This document shows, piece by piece, positions 25,021 to 33,087 of a stretch of DNA of 64,000 bases (the stretch's first letter is position 1; every line of letters starts with the position of its first letter). The stretch spans positions 1 to 64,000 of the forward strand of contig CADEGD010000014.1 of the NCBI GenBank assembly GCA_902826795.1, read 5' to 3'. The translations under genes were made by a program, and so were the position numbers. The stretch is from an uncultured Acidobacteriota bacterium (lineage in GTDB: Bacteria; Acidobacteriota; Blastocatellia; Pyrinomonadales; Pyrinomonadaceae). The notes beneath the pieces were generated by a model that saw nothing but the letters and a program-made list of their open reading frames with translations, was not told the origin of the DNA and did not search any database.

Positions 25021-27693
25021 CTATTTGTAAAGCAAATAGGATGCCCGACGTTTATCAAAATTGGTTATACCAACATTCCACAGTTTTTCGATCGCCTCGG
25101 GCGAATCGCCGCGGGTTATGGCGGCGAGTATCTCGCCGTTGACCAGGAGCCGCCCGTACTTTTCAACCTGCCATTCGTTCGGGTAAAGCTTTCGCAACGC
25201 GGCGGCTATCTCAATGCCGGTGCGGACGGATCGGAACTTGGATCGGTCGGTGATGACGATGTTCACTCCGCCGAGATTCTCATCTTTGAAAACGGAAGCG
25301 TTGGGCTTATAGCGGATTGGGACGAAGCGAACACCGGGCAAGCCGCGCTCGTTAAGATGTTTCGCCGATCGCTGGCCGTCGAGCCACGGGGCACCGATCA
25401 CTTCGAAAGGCGTATCGGTCCCGCGACCGACACTGAGGTTGGTCGTCTCCAGCAAGCCGATGCCCGGATAGAGCGTCGCCTGCATCAGCGAACGCATGTT
25501 CGGCGACGGGTTCACCCACGTCTGGCCGGTCTCGTCGAACCACATCGACCTTGACCAGCCTTCCATCTTGATCACGCGAAGGTCGGCGCCGATCTTTCGC
25601 TCGGCGTTCATCATCTGGCCGAGTTCGCCGATCGTCAGGCCGTAGCGGACGGGGATCGTGTGAGCGGCGATGAACGAGAGTTTGTCTTCGTCGGCGAGCG
25701 GACCTTCGACATCGACGCCATTAATCGGGTTCGGCCGGTCAAGAACGTAAACCGGGATCTTCGCCTTCGCGGCTTCCTCCATTACGTTCTTGAGCGTCGC
25801 GGTGTAAGTATAAAACCTAGCACCGATGTCCTGGATGTCGTAGACAATTGCGTCGAGCCCGGCAAGCTGTTCCGGCTTCGGCCGACGCATTCCGTCCTTA
25901 TACAAGGAGTAAACCGGCAGGCCGGTCTTCTCGTCCTTCGTGTCGTCGATCTTTTCGGTATCTAGCTCGCCGCGAATGCCGTGCTCCGGTGCGAAGATCG
26001 AAACGAGGTCGACGTTCTTTGCTTCGTGCAGAATGTCGATCGTCGATTTCCCTGCTAGGTTGCGTCCGGTGTGATTTGTTACGAGTCCGATCTTCTTACC
26101 TTCGAGATCTTTGAATCCGCTCTTTTCGAGAATGTCGATGCCGTTAAGGACGGTTATATTCTGTGGGTTAGGGTTGAGAGCAAGGTTTCCACCCCGTCCA
26201 GTATTTATTGGAAGGCTTTCGATCTGGGCTCGAAGGAAGCGATCCTTAAATCCCGGTATCTGCGCGGCGACGGTCGCATTAAACTTCGCTTCGGCTTCTT
26301 TCCATTTCTCTATCGGCAGGTCTTCAATTGACGATGCGACGATGGTCGCGACTTTCCCTCGTACCGGAGTCACGTCGCCCTTGCCGTCCGGGTGGACGCG
26401 GTTGGAGAGGAACACGTAAAACGTCTGCGATGTCGGGTCGATCCAGATTCCCGTGCCGGTGAAACCAGTGTGGCCGAACGAACCCTTCGGAAAAAGATCG
26501 CCACGATTCGCCGAGAACGAAGTGTCCATGTCCCACCCGAGCCCGCGTGCCGATCCGTCCTCCGCAACCACATACGGCTGCGTCATCTTCGCAACGGTTT
26601 GGGCGGAGAGAATGCGTGTGGACTTCGAGGTGGAAACACGACCGGTAGGGAGCGAGCCCTGTTTCGCGCCGTTTCTTCGTTCTGGGGCACCGTCGCTACC
26701 GCTCAGGTTTCTGCCCGGTGCGACACCGCCATTCAAGAGCATCTGAGCATATCGGGCAAGATCGTCGGCCGTCGAGAATAGTCCAGCGTGGCCGGCAATA
26801 CCATTCATACGAAACGCTGTCGGGTCGTGGACCTTACCGCGCAGAATTTCGTTTCCAGACCTTTCATCGCCCTCAAATTTTGAGCCGAGATAATTATTCT
26901 GCCCGCGAATGTTCTCGGTTGGAGCGAGGCGGTTCATTGGGACCGTAACAAACTCCGAAAGGTCGGCAGCGGAAGTTCTGGTGATTTCGGAGTAGCCCGT
27001 GTCGCTAAGGTCAACTCTTTCCCAAACTAACTTTTCGGATAGATCGCCAATGTCCAAGCCTGATATTCTTTGGGCAATTTCCCCCAAAACAATGAACCCG
27101 ATATCCGAATAAACAAACTTCGTACCCGGCGGATTGCGCAGCTTTTCTTTTTTCAGCGTGGCGAGCATGCCTTCCCTGCCGGTCCATTTTTCGCCGAGGT
27201 CGAAGTCGGGCCGGTAGCCGGAGGTGTGGGTGAGAAGTTGAAGGACGTTGACTTTTTTCGCTTCGGGGTCGTCAATGTCGGTAATGAACTTGCCTACCGT
27301 ATCGTTCAGCCGAAGCTTGCCCTGTTCGATCAGGATCATTATCGACGTGGCGGTCGCGACGGGTTTTGTAAGCGACGCCACATCGAAGATCGTATCGACC
27401 GTCATTTTCTCGACCGTCGGAACCAGCGATCGATTACCGAATGCTTTGCGGTAAACGATCTTCCCTTTCCGGCCGACGATCACAACCGCACCCGGAAGTT
27501 TTTTATCGGCGATGTCTGCGTTCACGAGCGCTTCGATCTGATCGAGCTTCGACGCGTTCATCCCGACCGACGCAGGCGTCGCGAGCGGCAATCCTTGTGC
27601 GAGAGAATTAACCGCAGATAAACACAGATAGACATAGATTAGAGAGAGAAATTTCAAAGACAACAAAGAGTTCTTAATAAAGCCCAAATTCAT
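25021..27693 (-). CDS. Fusion of AmiE-like serine hydrolase and NamZ-type exo-MurNAcase (DUF1343)
   Basis: This exported protein has about 890 residues and two catalytic halves. Residues 35-490 are a class C beta-lactamase-family hydrolase with SxxK in 'DVASLTKPVATA' (about 106), the Tyr motif 'FVYSDIGFIVLGEIA' (about 195) and 'GSFGHTGFTGTGIW' (about 407). Residues 510-890 are DUF1343, the GH171 exo-beta-N-acetylmuramidase family: 'KKIGLVTNHTGRNLAG', 'SIFAPEHGIRGE' (about 569), 'VYDIQDIGARFYTY', 'VLDRPNPINGVDVEGPL' and 'LSVGRGTDTPFEVIGAPW'. In Bacillus, AmiE (a beta-lactamase-fold MurNAc-L-Ala amidase) and NamZ are separate genes of one operon; here they are joined. The ATG at 27693 is used. 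The signal peptide 'LIYVYLCLSAVNSLAQ' is encoded by a repeat arm. Confidence 0.9.
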   Translation of the reverse strand: MNLGFIKNSLLSLKFLSLIYVYLCLSAVNSLAQGLPLATPASVGMNASKLDQIEALVNADIADKKLPGAVVIVGRKGKIVYRKAFGNRSLVPTVEKMTVDTIFDVASLTKPVATATSIMILIEQGKLRLNDTVGKFITDIDDPEAKKVNVLQLLTHTSGYRPDFDLGEKWTGREGMLATLKKEKLRNPPGTKFVYSDIGFIVLGEIAQRISGLDIGDLSEKLVWERVDLSDTGYSEITRTSAADLSEFVTVPMNRLAPTENIRGQNNYLGSKFEGDERSGNEILRGKVHDPTAFRMNGIAGHAGLFSTADDLARYAQMLLNGGVAPGRNLSGSDGAPERRNGAKQGSLPTGRVSTSKSTRILSAQTVAKMTQPYVVAEDGSARGLGWDMDTSFSANRGDLFPKGSFGHTGFTGTGIWIDPTSQTFYVFLSNRVHPDGKGDVTPVRGKVATIVASSIEDLPIEKWKEAEAKFNATVAAQIPGFKDRFLRAQIESLPINTGRGGNLALNPNPQNITVLNGIDILEKSGFKDLEGKKIGLVTNHTGRNLAGKSTIDILHEAKNVDLVSIFAPEHGIRGELDTEKIDDTKDEKTGLPVYSLYKDGMRRPKPEQLAGLDAIVYDIQDIGARFYTYTATLKNVMEEAAKAKIPVYVLDRPNPINGVDVEGPLADEDKLSFIAAHTIPVRYGLTIGELGQMMNAERKIGADLRVIKMEGWSRSMWFDETGQTWVNPSPNMRSLMQATLYPGIGLLETTNLSVGRGTDTPFEVIGAPWLDGQRSAKHLNERGLPGVRFVPIRYKPNASVFKDENLGGVNIVITDRSKFRSVRTGIEIAAALRKLYPNEWQVEKYGRLLVNGEILAAITRGDSPEAIEKLWNVGITNFDKRRASYLLYK

Positions 27694-27725
27694 ATCTGCG
27701 TTTATCTGCGTCAATCTGCGGTTAA
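27608..27725. repeat. TTAACCGCAGAT inverted-arm repeat covering the AmiE-NamZ start
   Basis: The left arm (27608-27642) starts TTAACCGCAGATAAACACAG, and the right arm (27691-27725), read on the other strand, starts TTAACCGCAGATTGACGCAG. Each arm is a run of 10-base GCAGATaaac-like words. The right arm holds the start codon and the left arm encodes the hydrophobic part of the signal peptide. The repeat ends one base after the lysR stop. A related copy is at 36538-36605. Confidence 0.75.
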
Positions 27726-27726
27726 C

Positions 27727-28644
27727 TTATCGCTTCGCTCGCAACTCCTTCTCCCTCTCGACAAAACTTTCCTTACACAACCGGGCGAATTCCTTGCCGA
27801 TTGGTGAGAAATGTCCTCCGCGTAACCTCGCAAGTCCCAACTCCCACTTGATCTCGGCACCTTCTATAAGCCACGAGATGAGCTTGCCGTCGCGTATCTC
27901 GCGGGCGACCGATTTCGCACCCGCCATGCCGACGCCGAGGTTCGCCTCGACCATGAGGTTAATCGCCTCTTGCCGCGAAAGTTCCATTGTGATGTTCGGC
28001 TTAACGTTCGCGGCCGCAAAAAATTCGTCGATCATCCTCCGCGTGTTTCCGCCGCGTTCGCCGAGTATGAGTTTCTCGCTGGCGAGTGCGGCGGCACTGA
28101 TAAATTTCTCTTTCGCGAGCGGATGATCGGGATGAGCGATAGCGACGATTTCGTCGGAGAAGATCGATTCGGTCGTAATATTCGCGTTGTCGACCGGCAG
28201 CGAGACGAACGCCGTGTCGATCTCGCCGTGCATCATCTTATCGACCAGCCTGTCGCTCGTACCGGATGAAACGGTGAGTTCCGAGTTCGGAAACTTCTCT
28301 TTCAGGCCCTGCATTATTCCGGGAAGCTGATGCATCGCGAACGTACCCGACGCGGTGCCGATCCGCAGTCGTCCGTATTCGGCACCCGCGACTTCGGCAA
28401 TCTCGGCAAGCGCCGAATCGTGTTCGCGGAGTATTTTCCTCGCACGTTCAAGCAAATACTCGCCCGCCTCGGTCAAGATCACGCGGCGCGGCGTTCGCGT
28501 AAAGAGCTGAAGGCCCACCTCTTCTTCAAGCTGGCGGATCTGCATCGAGATCGCGGCCTGCGTCACGTTCACGCGGCGAGCTCCCGCCGTAAAGGTCTTC
28601 GCTTCGGCGATGGCCAGAAACGCTTTTAGCTGTCTGATCTCCAT
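27727..28644 (-). CDS. LysR-family transcriptional regulator
   Basis: This 305-residue protein has an N-terminal winged helix-turn-helix ('MEIRQLKAFLAIAEAKTFTA', 'VTQAAISMQIRQLEEEVG', 'LFTRTPRRVILTEAG') and a two-lobed effector-binding domain from about residue 90 ('GRLRIGTASGTFAMHQLPGI', 'ANLGVGMAGAKSVAREI'). It lies directly upstream of the AmiE-NamZ gene on the same strand and divergent from the kinase-murQ pair, with a hairpin repeat in the gap. It is therefore the likely regulator of the salvage genes, in place of MurR in Bacillus and enteric bacteria. The effector is unknown; MurNAc-6-P or a muropeptide is a guess from context. Confidence 0.92.
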   Translation of the reverse strand: MEIRQLKAFLAIAEAKTFTAGARRVNVTQAAISMQIRQLEEEVGLQLFTRTPRRVILTEAGEYLLERARKILREHDSALAEIAEVAGAEYGRLRIGTASGTFAMHQLPGIMQGLKEKFPNSELTVSSGTSDRLVDKMMHGEIDTAFVSLPVDNANITTESIFSDEIVAIAHPDHPLAKEKFISAAALASEKLILGERGGNTRRMIDEFFAAANVKPNITMELSRQEAINLMVEANLGVGMAGAKSVAREIRDGKLISWLIEGAEIKWELGLARLRGGHFSPIGKEFARLCKESFVEREKELRAKR

Positions 28645-28652
28645 ATTGGATC

Positions 28653-28727
28653 GGAACGCCGGCTTCAGCCGGCATTGTTATTTGCGAGTTGTCTTTCGGA
28701 GAAGATGCCAGCTAAAGCTGGCGTTCC
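28653..28727. repeat. Double-hairpin repeat with GGAACGCC arms
   Basis: Outer arms GGAACGCC (28653-28660) / GGCGTTCC (28720-28727) enclose two inner hairpins, GCCGGCTTCAGCCGGC and CCAGCTAAAGCTGG. It fills most of the divergent gap between lysR and the kinase gene. The inner GGCTTCAGCC is shared with the element between groES and groEL. Confidence 0.75.
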
Positions 28728-28836
28728 AGCGTATCACGCTATCTTATTGAATACATAAAATCTGTTAAATTTGATTATATGTCAAGCTTGGCGAAGAATA
28801 GTGCCGGAAGTTTTTGACGATGGGCCGCGCAAGAGT

Positions 28837-29817
28837 ATGGCATCGAAGCCGACAAAAGCTACTCGCAAGGCCGCATTTCCGCAATACTATCTAGGTGTTG
28901 ACGGCGGCGGAACGAAGACTCACGTCGTTTTGATGAACGATGCTCGCGAGGTTGTTGGCGAAGGCACGGCGGGCCCGTCAAACCCGCTTCGAGTCGGCGT
29001 GGAGACGGCAGTGTCGAATATTGTGAAAGCGACCGACGAGGCTATCGACGCCGGCGGCGCTCTGCGAGTCGACATCGGTGCGGCCGTGCTTGGGCTTGCG
29101 GGCGTCAGGCGTGCCGATATTAAGGCAAGCATCAAGTCGAGCTTTAACGAACAGATCCGCATCCGCAAAACTACCGTCATCACCGACGCCGAGATCGCCC
29201 TCTTCGCCACAACTCAAGGCAAGCCGGGCATCGTCGTGATCGCCGGGACGGGTTCGGTCTGTTTGGGTAAAAACGACAAGGGCAAGATGGCGATCGCCGG
29301 CGGCTGGGGTCCGCTTGCGGGCGACGAAGGCGGCGGAGTCGGGATAGCTCAGACTGCGTTGCATGCTGTCGCAAAAGCGTCTGACGGCCGCGGAATCGCA
29401 ACCGTCCTGAGTGCAAGAGCATCCGAATATTTCCGAGCATCCGGCCCCGAGAATCTGATCGTTGCGATATACTCTCCACAGGTCGATAACACTCGCATCG
29501 CGGGCTTTGCAAAGTTCGTCGTCGATGCCGCTCACGAGGGCGATGCCGTCGCGACTACCATCCTGCAGGAAGCCGGATCGGAACTCGGCCTAGCTGCCTG
29601 TGCCGTTATCGATCAACTCGGCCTGCGGAAACAAAAGATCCCGATCGGCTGCGTCGGCAGCGTATTCAACGCAGGCGAGATTCTCACCAAACCAATGATC
29701 GAAACCATCCACACCATCGCACCAAAAGCGTTCCTAACCGAACCCGCAATGCCGCCCGCAAACGCTGCCGCATTGATGGCGATGCTCAATGGTATTGTCA
29801 CGAACGGTCGAAAGTAG
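28837..29817 (+). CDS. BadF/BadG-family amino-sugar kinase (NagK/MurK-like)
   Basis: About 326 residues in the ASKHA fold. The phosphate-1 loop is 'YLGVDGGGTKTHVVLMND' (about 19-36), phosphate-2 is 'GIVVIAGTGSVCLGKN', and 'GGWGPLAGDEGGGVGIAQTA' and 'IPIGCVGSVFNAGEIL' follow. Relatives phosphorylate GlcNAc, MurNAc or both (MurK of Clostridium, human NAGK). With murQ next to it, the likely substrates are imported MurNAc and GlcNAc, giving the 6-phosphates. The start is uncertain: ATG at 28837 is preferred, with in-frame GTG at 28801 and TTG at 28771 as alternatives, and no strong ribosome site is seen. A hairpin repeat separates it from murQ. Confidence 0.85.
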   Translation: MASKPTKATRKAAFPQYYLGVDGGGTKTHVVLMNDAREVVGEGTAGPSNPLRVGVETAVSNIVKATDEAIDAGGALRVDIGAAVLGLAGVRRADIKASIKSSFNEQIRIRKTTVITDAEIALFATTQGKPGIVVIAGTGSVCLGKNDKGKMAIAGGWGPLAGDEGGGVGIAQTALHAVAKASDGRGIATVLSARASEYFRASGPENLIVAIYSPQVDNTRIAGFAKFVVDAAHEGDAVATTILQEAGSELGLAACAVIDQLGLRKQKIPIGCVGSVFNAGEILTKPMIETIHTIAPKAFLTEPAMPPANAAALMAMLNGIVTNGRK

Positions 29818-29822
29818 GCGGG

Positions 29823-29887
29823 GTTTAGAGTTCAAGCCTTAGCTTGTCTCTGATGCCGGCGAAGCAAGCTGAAGCTTGAACTCTGAA
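29823..29887. repeat. Double-hairpin repeat with GTTTAGAGTTCAAGC arms
   Basis: Outer arms 29823-29837 and 29873-29887 are inverted copies with one mismatch. Inner hairpins are AAGCCTTAGCTT and AAGCTGAAGCTT. It fills the gap between the kinase and murQ, and its end lies just before the murQ ATG at 29892. A longer relative is at 51826-51910. Confidence 0.8.
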
Positions 29888-29891
29888 CACT

Positions 29892-30791
29892 ATGTTCCCG
29901 ATAACCGAACAAGAAAATTCGAAGACCGCGAACATCGATCAGGCCTCGACGCTTGATGCCTTACGGCTGATCAACGACGAGGACAAGCTTGTCGCCGCGG
30001 CGGTCGAGAAGGTGCTGCCGGATGTGGCAAGGGCGGTCGACGAGATCGTTGCGAGATTGAAAGACGGCGGGCGCTTGTTTTATGTCGGTACCGGAACAAG
30101 CGGTCGGCTCGGCGTGTTGGACGCTTCGGAGATACCGCCGACTTACGGCGTTCCTTATGAACTCGTCCAAGGGATTATCGCGGGCGGTTACGACGCTCTC
30201 TACAAGGCGACCGAGGCGAGCGAAGACAACAAGGAGCAAGGCATTGCAGATCTAAAGAGCCGCGGCGTTACGGAAAAAGACGCGGTCATCGCTATCGCCG
30301 CTTCGGGCCGCACGCCTTACACGATCGGCGCGGTCGAGTATGCCCGTTCGATCGGTGCCTTCACCGCCTGCATCGTCTGCAATCCGGAATCGGCGATCAC
30401 CAAAGCCGTCGATGTCCCGATCGTCCCCGTCGTCGGTCCCGAAGCGATCACCGGCTCGACCCGAATGAAATCCGGCACCGCCCAAAAGCTAGTCCTCAAC
30501 ATGATCTCCACCGCCGCGATGATCCGCCTCGGCTATGTCAAAGGAAACCGGATGACGAATATGAAGCCCGCGAACGAAAAGTTAAAAGAACGTTCGCTGC
30601 GAATCCTGATGGCCGAGACTCATCTCGAAGAACCAGGAGCGGAAAAGCTAATGTCGGAAGCTGGAAATGACCTGCGAGTCGCCCTCGTTATGCACGCCGC
30701 CAAGCTAGACTCCGCCGCCGCTCGTGAAACTCTCGAACGCAACGAATGGGTCGTCGAGCGAGCGGTTGAGCAACTTTCCGCCAGTAAATAG
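29892..30791 (+). CDS. murQ: N-acetylmuramic acid 6-phosphate etherase MurQ
   Basis: This 299-residue cytoplasmic SIS-domain enzyme removes D-lactate from MurNAc-6-P to give GlcNAc-6-P. Visible features are the N-terminal 'TEQENSKTANIDQ', the sugar-phosphate loop 'FYVGTGTSGRLGVLDASEIP' (about 65-84), 'AIAASGRTPYTIGAVEYA', the family signature 'GPEAITGSTRMKSGTAQKLV' and 'LGYVKGNRMTNMKP'. Its length matches the family. It sits after the kinase that would supply its substrate, and its product would feed NagA at 16.8-18.0 kb. The D-lactate it releases could be oxidised by the FAD-linked enzyme at 41.9-43.4 kb, though that gene is 11 kb away. Confidence 0.96.
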   Translation: MFPITEQENSKTANIDQASTLDALRLINDEDKLVAAAVEKVLPDVARAVDEIVARLKDGGRLFYVGTGTSGRLGVLDASEIPPTYGVPYELVQGIIAGGYDALYKATEASEDNKEQGIADLKSRGVTEKDAVIAIAASGRTPYTIGAVEYARSIGAFTACIVCNPESAITKAVDVPIVPVVGPEAITGSTRMKSGTAQKLVLNMISTAAMIRLGYVKGNRMTNMKPANEKLKERSLRILMAETHLEEPGAEKLMSEAGNDLRVALVMHAAKLDSAAARETLERNEWVVERAVEQLSASK

Positions 30792-30830
30792 GTCTGGTAA
30801 CTACAAAGCAAGTTGAATTAGAATGGAGCT

Positions 30831-31046
30831 ATGAATTCCTACCAACTCACCGTCGTTGAGCCCTCAGCGATCGGCCTTCTTAAGGACGTGGCAAGAAAAA
30901 ATTTGATCAAGCTGTCGCCCGTAGATTCAAAGGAGCGGTTTCGTTCGCTTCTCACGAAACTGAGAAACACCGACTCGACGCCAAGCATTGCCGAGATTCA
31001 AGCCGAGGTTGAGGGGCTTAGATTCGAATATCGAAAAAAAATCTGA
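30831..31046 (+). CDS. Small hypothetical protein, antitoxin-like
   Basis: This 71-residue protein ('MNSYQLTVVEPSAIGLLKDV' start, basic 'FEYRKKI' end) is mostly helical and charged. Its form, a short beta strand then an amphipathic helix and 'SIAEIQAEVEGLRFEYRKK', recalls the N-terminal part of toxin-antitoxin antitoxins. No toxin lies beside it: the next gene is a protease on the opposite strand. It could be an orphan antitoxin. The function is not recognised. Confidence 0.5.
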   Translation: MNSYQLTVVEPSAIGLLKDVARKNLIKLSPVDSKERFRSLLTKLRNTDSTPSIAEIQAEVEGLRFEYRKKI

Positions 31047-31085
31047 GAGGAAGAAAGAGTTGAGGAGTTACAATTCAGTTTCAAG

Positions 31086-32951
31086 TCAGTTAAGGATAGT
31101 AGGTAACTTGACTTCGTCCATTTCCCTAAGCTGACTATCTACTTTCGCTGCCTCCTCCTTTTGCCCAAGGCCTTCGTAAGTCGCCTTAAGAACCCTAAGT
31201 AAGGATCTTCGTTCGAAGTTTTCTTTTGCAAGCCTTAGCCCAATCTCAACAGTTCTAATCGCTTCTTGCCATTCCTTGGCTCTGTTATAGGTATCAGCGA
31301 GTCGTCGCAGAAGAAGCCCGTCGTCTGGAAAACGTTTGAGGCCGAGAATCAAAGTAGCCTTCTCCTTACTAGGCTGGTCGAGCGACCTGTAGATTGAGGA
31401 CAGTTCGTAAAAATCGAGCAACTTTGCCTGACCATTTTGAACGACTGATTGCAACAGCGCCACACCCCGAAGTCTGATAGCCCGAGCCTGTACCTTTTGA
31501 CCTAACTTATCGTATGTATTTCCCGTTTCGTTGAATACCGTTCGCTGGCCTTTGGAAATAAGAAATAAGTACACCTTCAACTCCCCGCTCAGGTCATTCC
31601 CTTTTCGATAGAGCTCTATAAGTTGGTATTGTGCAGACATGTAAGAATCTTTTTCGAGACGAAGAGACTCCCAGAAGGCTTCTTTCGCAAGATTGAGCTG
31701 ATTCTGTTTTTCATAAACTTGGCCGAGAAGATCACGGTAATAGCTATCCTTTGGCTCTAGTTTGATCGCCTCGGAAAGCGCGTTCTTCGCTTCCGAGAAC
31801 CTTTGTTGCTCTAGCCGTATTGCCCCGATTCGCGCGAAGCCATATCCAGCGTCCGATTCGAAGTTTACGATCAGCTCCGTAAAGACTGCAATCGCTTCAT
31901 CAAATCTATTGGCCTCCTCCAATGCTGCCCCTTTCTCAATCAAGTCCCGTCTTTTACCTTCGTCGATTAGATATTGATAGTCCGGTTGATCTTCGCAGAA
32001 AATCTTAAAATAGGTCTCTCCATTCGAGCCGGGGATTGAGCTATTCCATTTCCCCACAGTTTCGTTTTGGCGTCGGACGTCCCCACCTGGCAAGTACGAG
32101 ATCGAATGGACCTCACGCAACTGGTTTCTCAAGCAATTAAGTTCCATCAAGTGTTTGGAGGACGAACCGTCGGTCTCCTCATATCGAATCCAAACTGAAA
32201 CCACACTTTTCTTTGTTGAGAGAGTCTCAATATCGTAGGTTATGTCCTTAGAGATAAGCGGTCTCCAGCGAGATTTCAACGTGGTAGTAGCCGAGGTTAT
32301 TTTGCTCGTTGATATTTTGCCAGACCAAATTGATTGAATATAATCCGACGAGATCGCAAAGTTCAGATTCTGCCCTCTTGGCAGATTGAGCGTCGCAACT
32401 CCAACCACGTCTCCTTTCAAATTCACTACTGGACTGCCACTGCTTCCTTCAGAAATCGGCGCTGTAATCTGGATTAAGCTTCCGTGGGCCGAAGACGGGC
32501 GGAACGCAGAAACAATACCATCCGAAACGGTGCCTGATAGACCAAGAGGACTTCCGATTACGACAATCCTCTCACCAATCCGAGGGCTCGTCCTCGAAAA
32601 CTTAAGTGGCTCCATCTTGCCATCGACCTCAGACGTCAAGAGAGCCAAATCTGCAGTCGACTGAGCTGTTTCGACTCGAGCTTCATAATCGCCTTTACCT
32701 GCAGTACGGACAATGATTCGACTACCGCCTTCGATTACGTGGTGGTTTGTGACAATAAGACCTTCACCAACTAAGAAGCCAGTGCCCTGACGTAAGGTAT
32801 TCCCGCGAGCATCGAAGACGTGGACGCTAACAACCGCGGGACGAACTCGTTCAACGAGATTGGAGTAGTCGGCAGAATTGTCCTGGCCGATGACCACGAT
32901 TGACCAACCCATGAGAAAAAACGTTAACAGCTTCTTTGAGTATCTCGGCAT
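31086..32951 (-). CDS. Secreted trypsin-like (S1C) serine protease with TPR repeats
   Basis: About 621 residues from the ATG at 32951, which gives a signal peptide 'LLTFFLMGWSIVVIGQ'; longer starts up to 33077 add a basic extension without signal character. The DegP-like protease domain has the full triad: His in 'IVTNHHVIEGG' (about 65), Asp in 'STADLALLTSE' (about 97) and Ser in 'ISEGSSGSPVVNLKGDVVG' (about 170). No PDZ domain follows. From about residue 340 to the end there are eight or so tetratricopeptide-like repeats ('GYGFARIGAIRLEQQRFSEA', 'DSYYRDLLGQVYEKQNQLNL'). The base composition is somewhat richer in A+T than its neighbours. It interrupts the salvage cluster and is convergent with the small gene. 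The substrate is unknown. Confidence 0.88.
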   Translation of the reverse strand: MPRYSKKLLTFFLMGWSIVVIGQDNSADYSNLVERVRPAVVSVHVFDARGNTLRQGTGFLVGEGLIVTNHHVIEGGSRIIVRTAGKGDYEARVETAQSTADLALLTSEVDGKMEPLKFSRTSPRIGERIVVIGSPLGLSGTVSDGIVSAFRPSSAHGSLIQITAPISEGSSGSPVVNLKGDVVGVATLNLPRGQNLNFAISSDYIQSIWSGKISTSKITSATTTLKSRWRPLISKDITYDIETLSTKKSVVSVWIRYEETDGSSSKHLMELNCLRNQLREVHSISYLPGGDVRRQNETVGKWNSSIPGSNGETYFKIFCEDQPDYQYLIDEGKRRDLIEKGAALEEANRFDEAIAVFTELIVNFESDAGYGFARIGAIRLEQQRFSEAKNALSEAIKLEPKDSYYRDLLGQVYEKQNQLNLAKEAFWESLRLEKDSYMSAQYQLIELYRKGNDLSGELKVYLFLISKGQRTVFNETGNTYDKLGQKVQARAIRLRGVALLQSVVQNGQAKLLDFYELSSIYRSLDQPSKEKATLILGLKRFPDDGLLLRRLADTYNRAKEWQEAIRTVEIGLRLAKENFERRSLLRVLKATYEGLGQKEEAAKVDSQLREMDEVKLPTILN

Positions 32952-33087
32952 TCGCTCGAAATAGTACACGCATTCTCGCATTATCCACAAGGATAGCTTT
33001 CCTAGTCGCTGATTTGACCGAACCGTCTTTTCACGATAAAAACTTCTTATCGCTTTCCCGATTTCGTTTCGCCACATTTATTGATCG

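Noticed and set aside
25021..27714. AmiE-NamZ frame as an assembly join of two genes
   Set aside because: The frame is uninterrupted through the linker, with uniform codon use and only one signal peptide, so a true fusion is more likely. It remains to be confirmed in relatives.
28779..28817. ATG at 28779 as start of the kinase gene
   Set aside because: That frame stops after 12 codons; the kinase frame needs 28837 or the upstream GTG/TTG.
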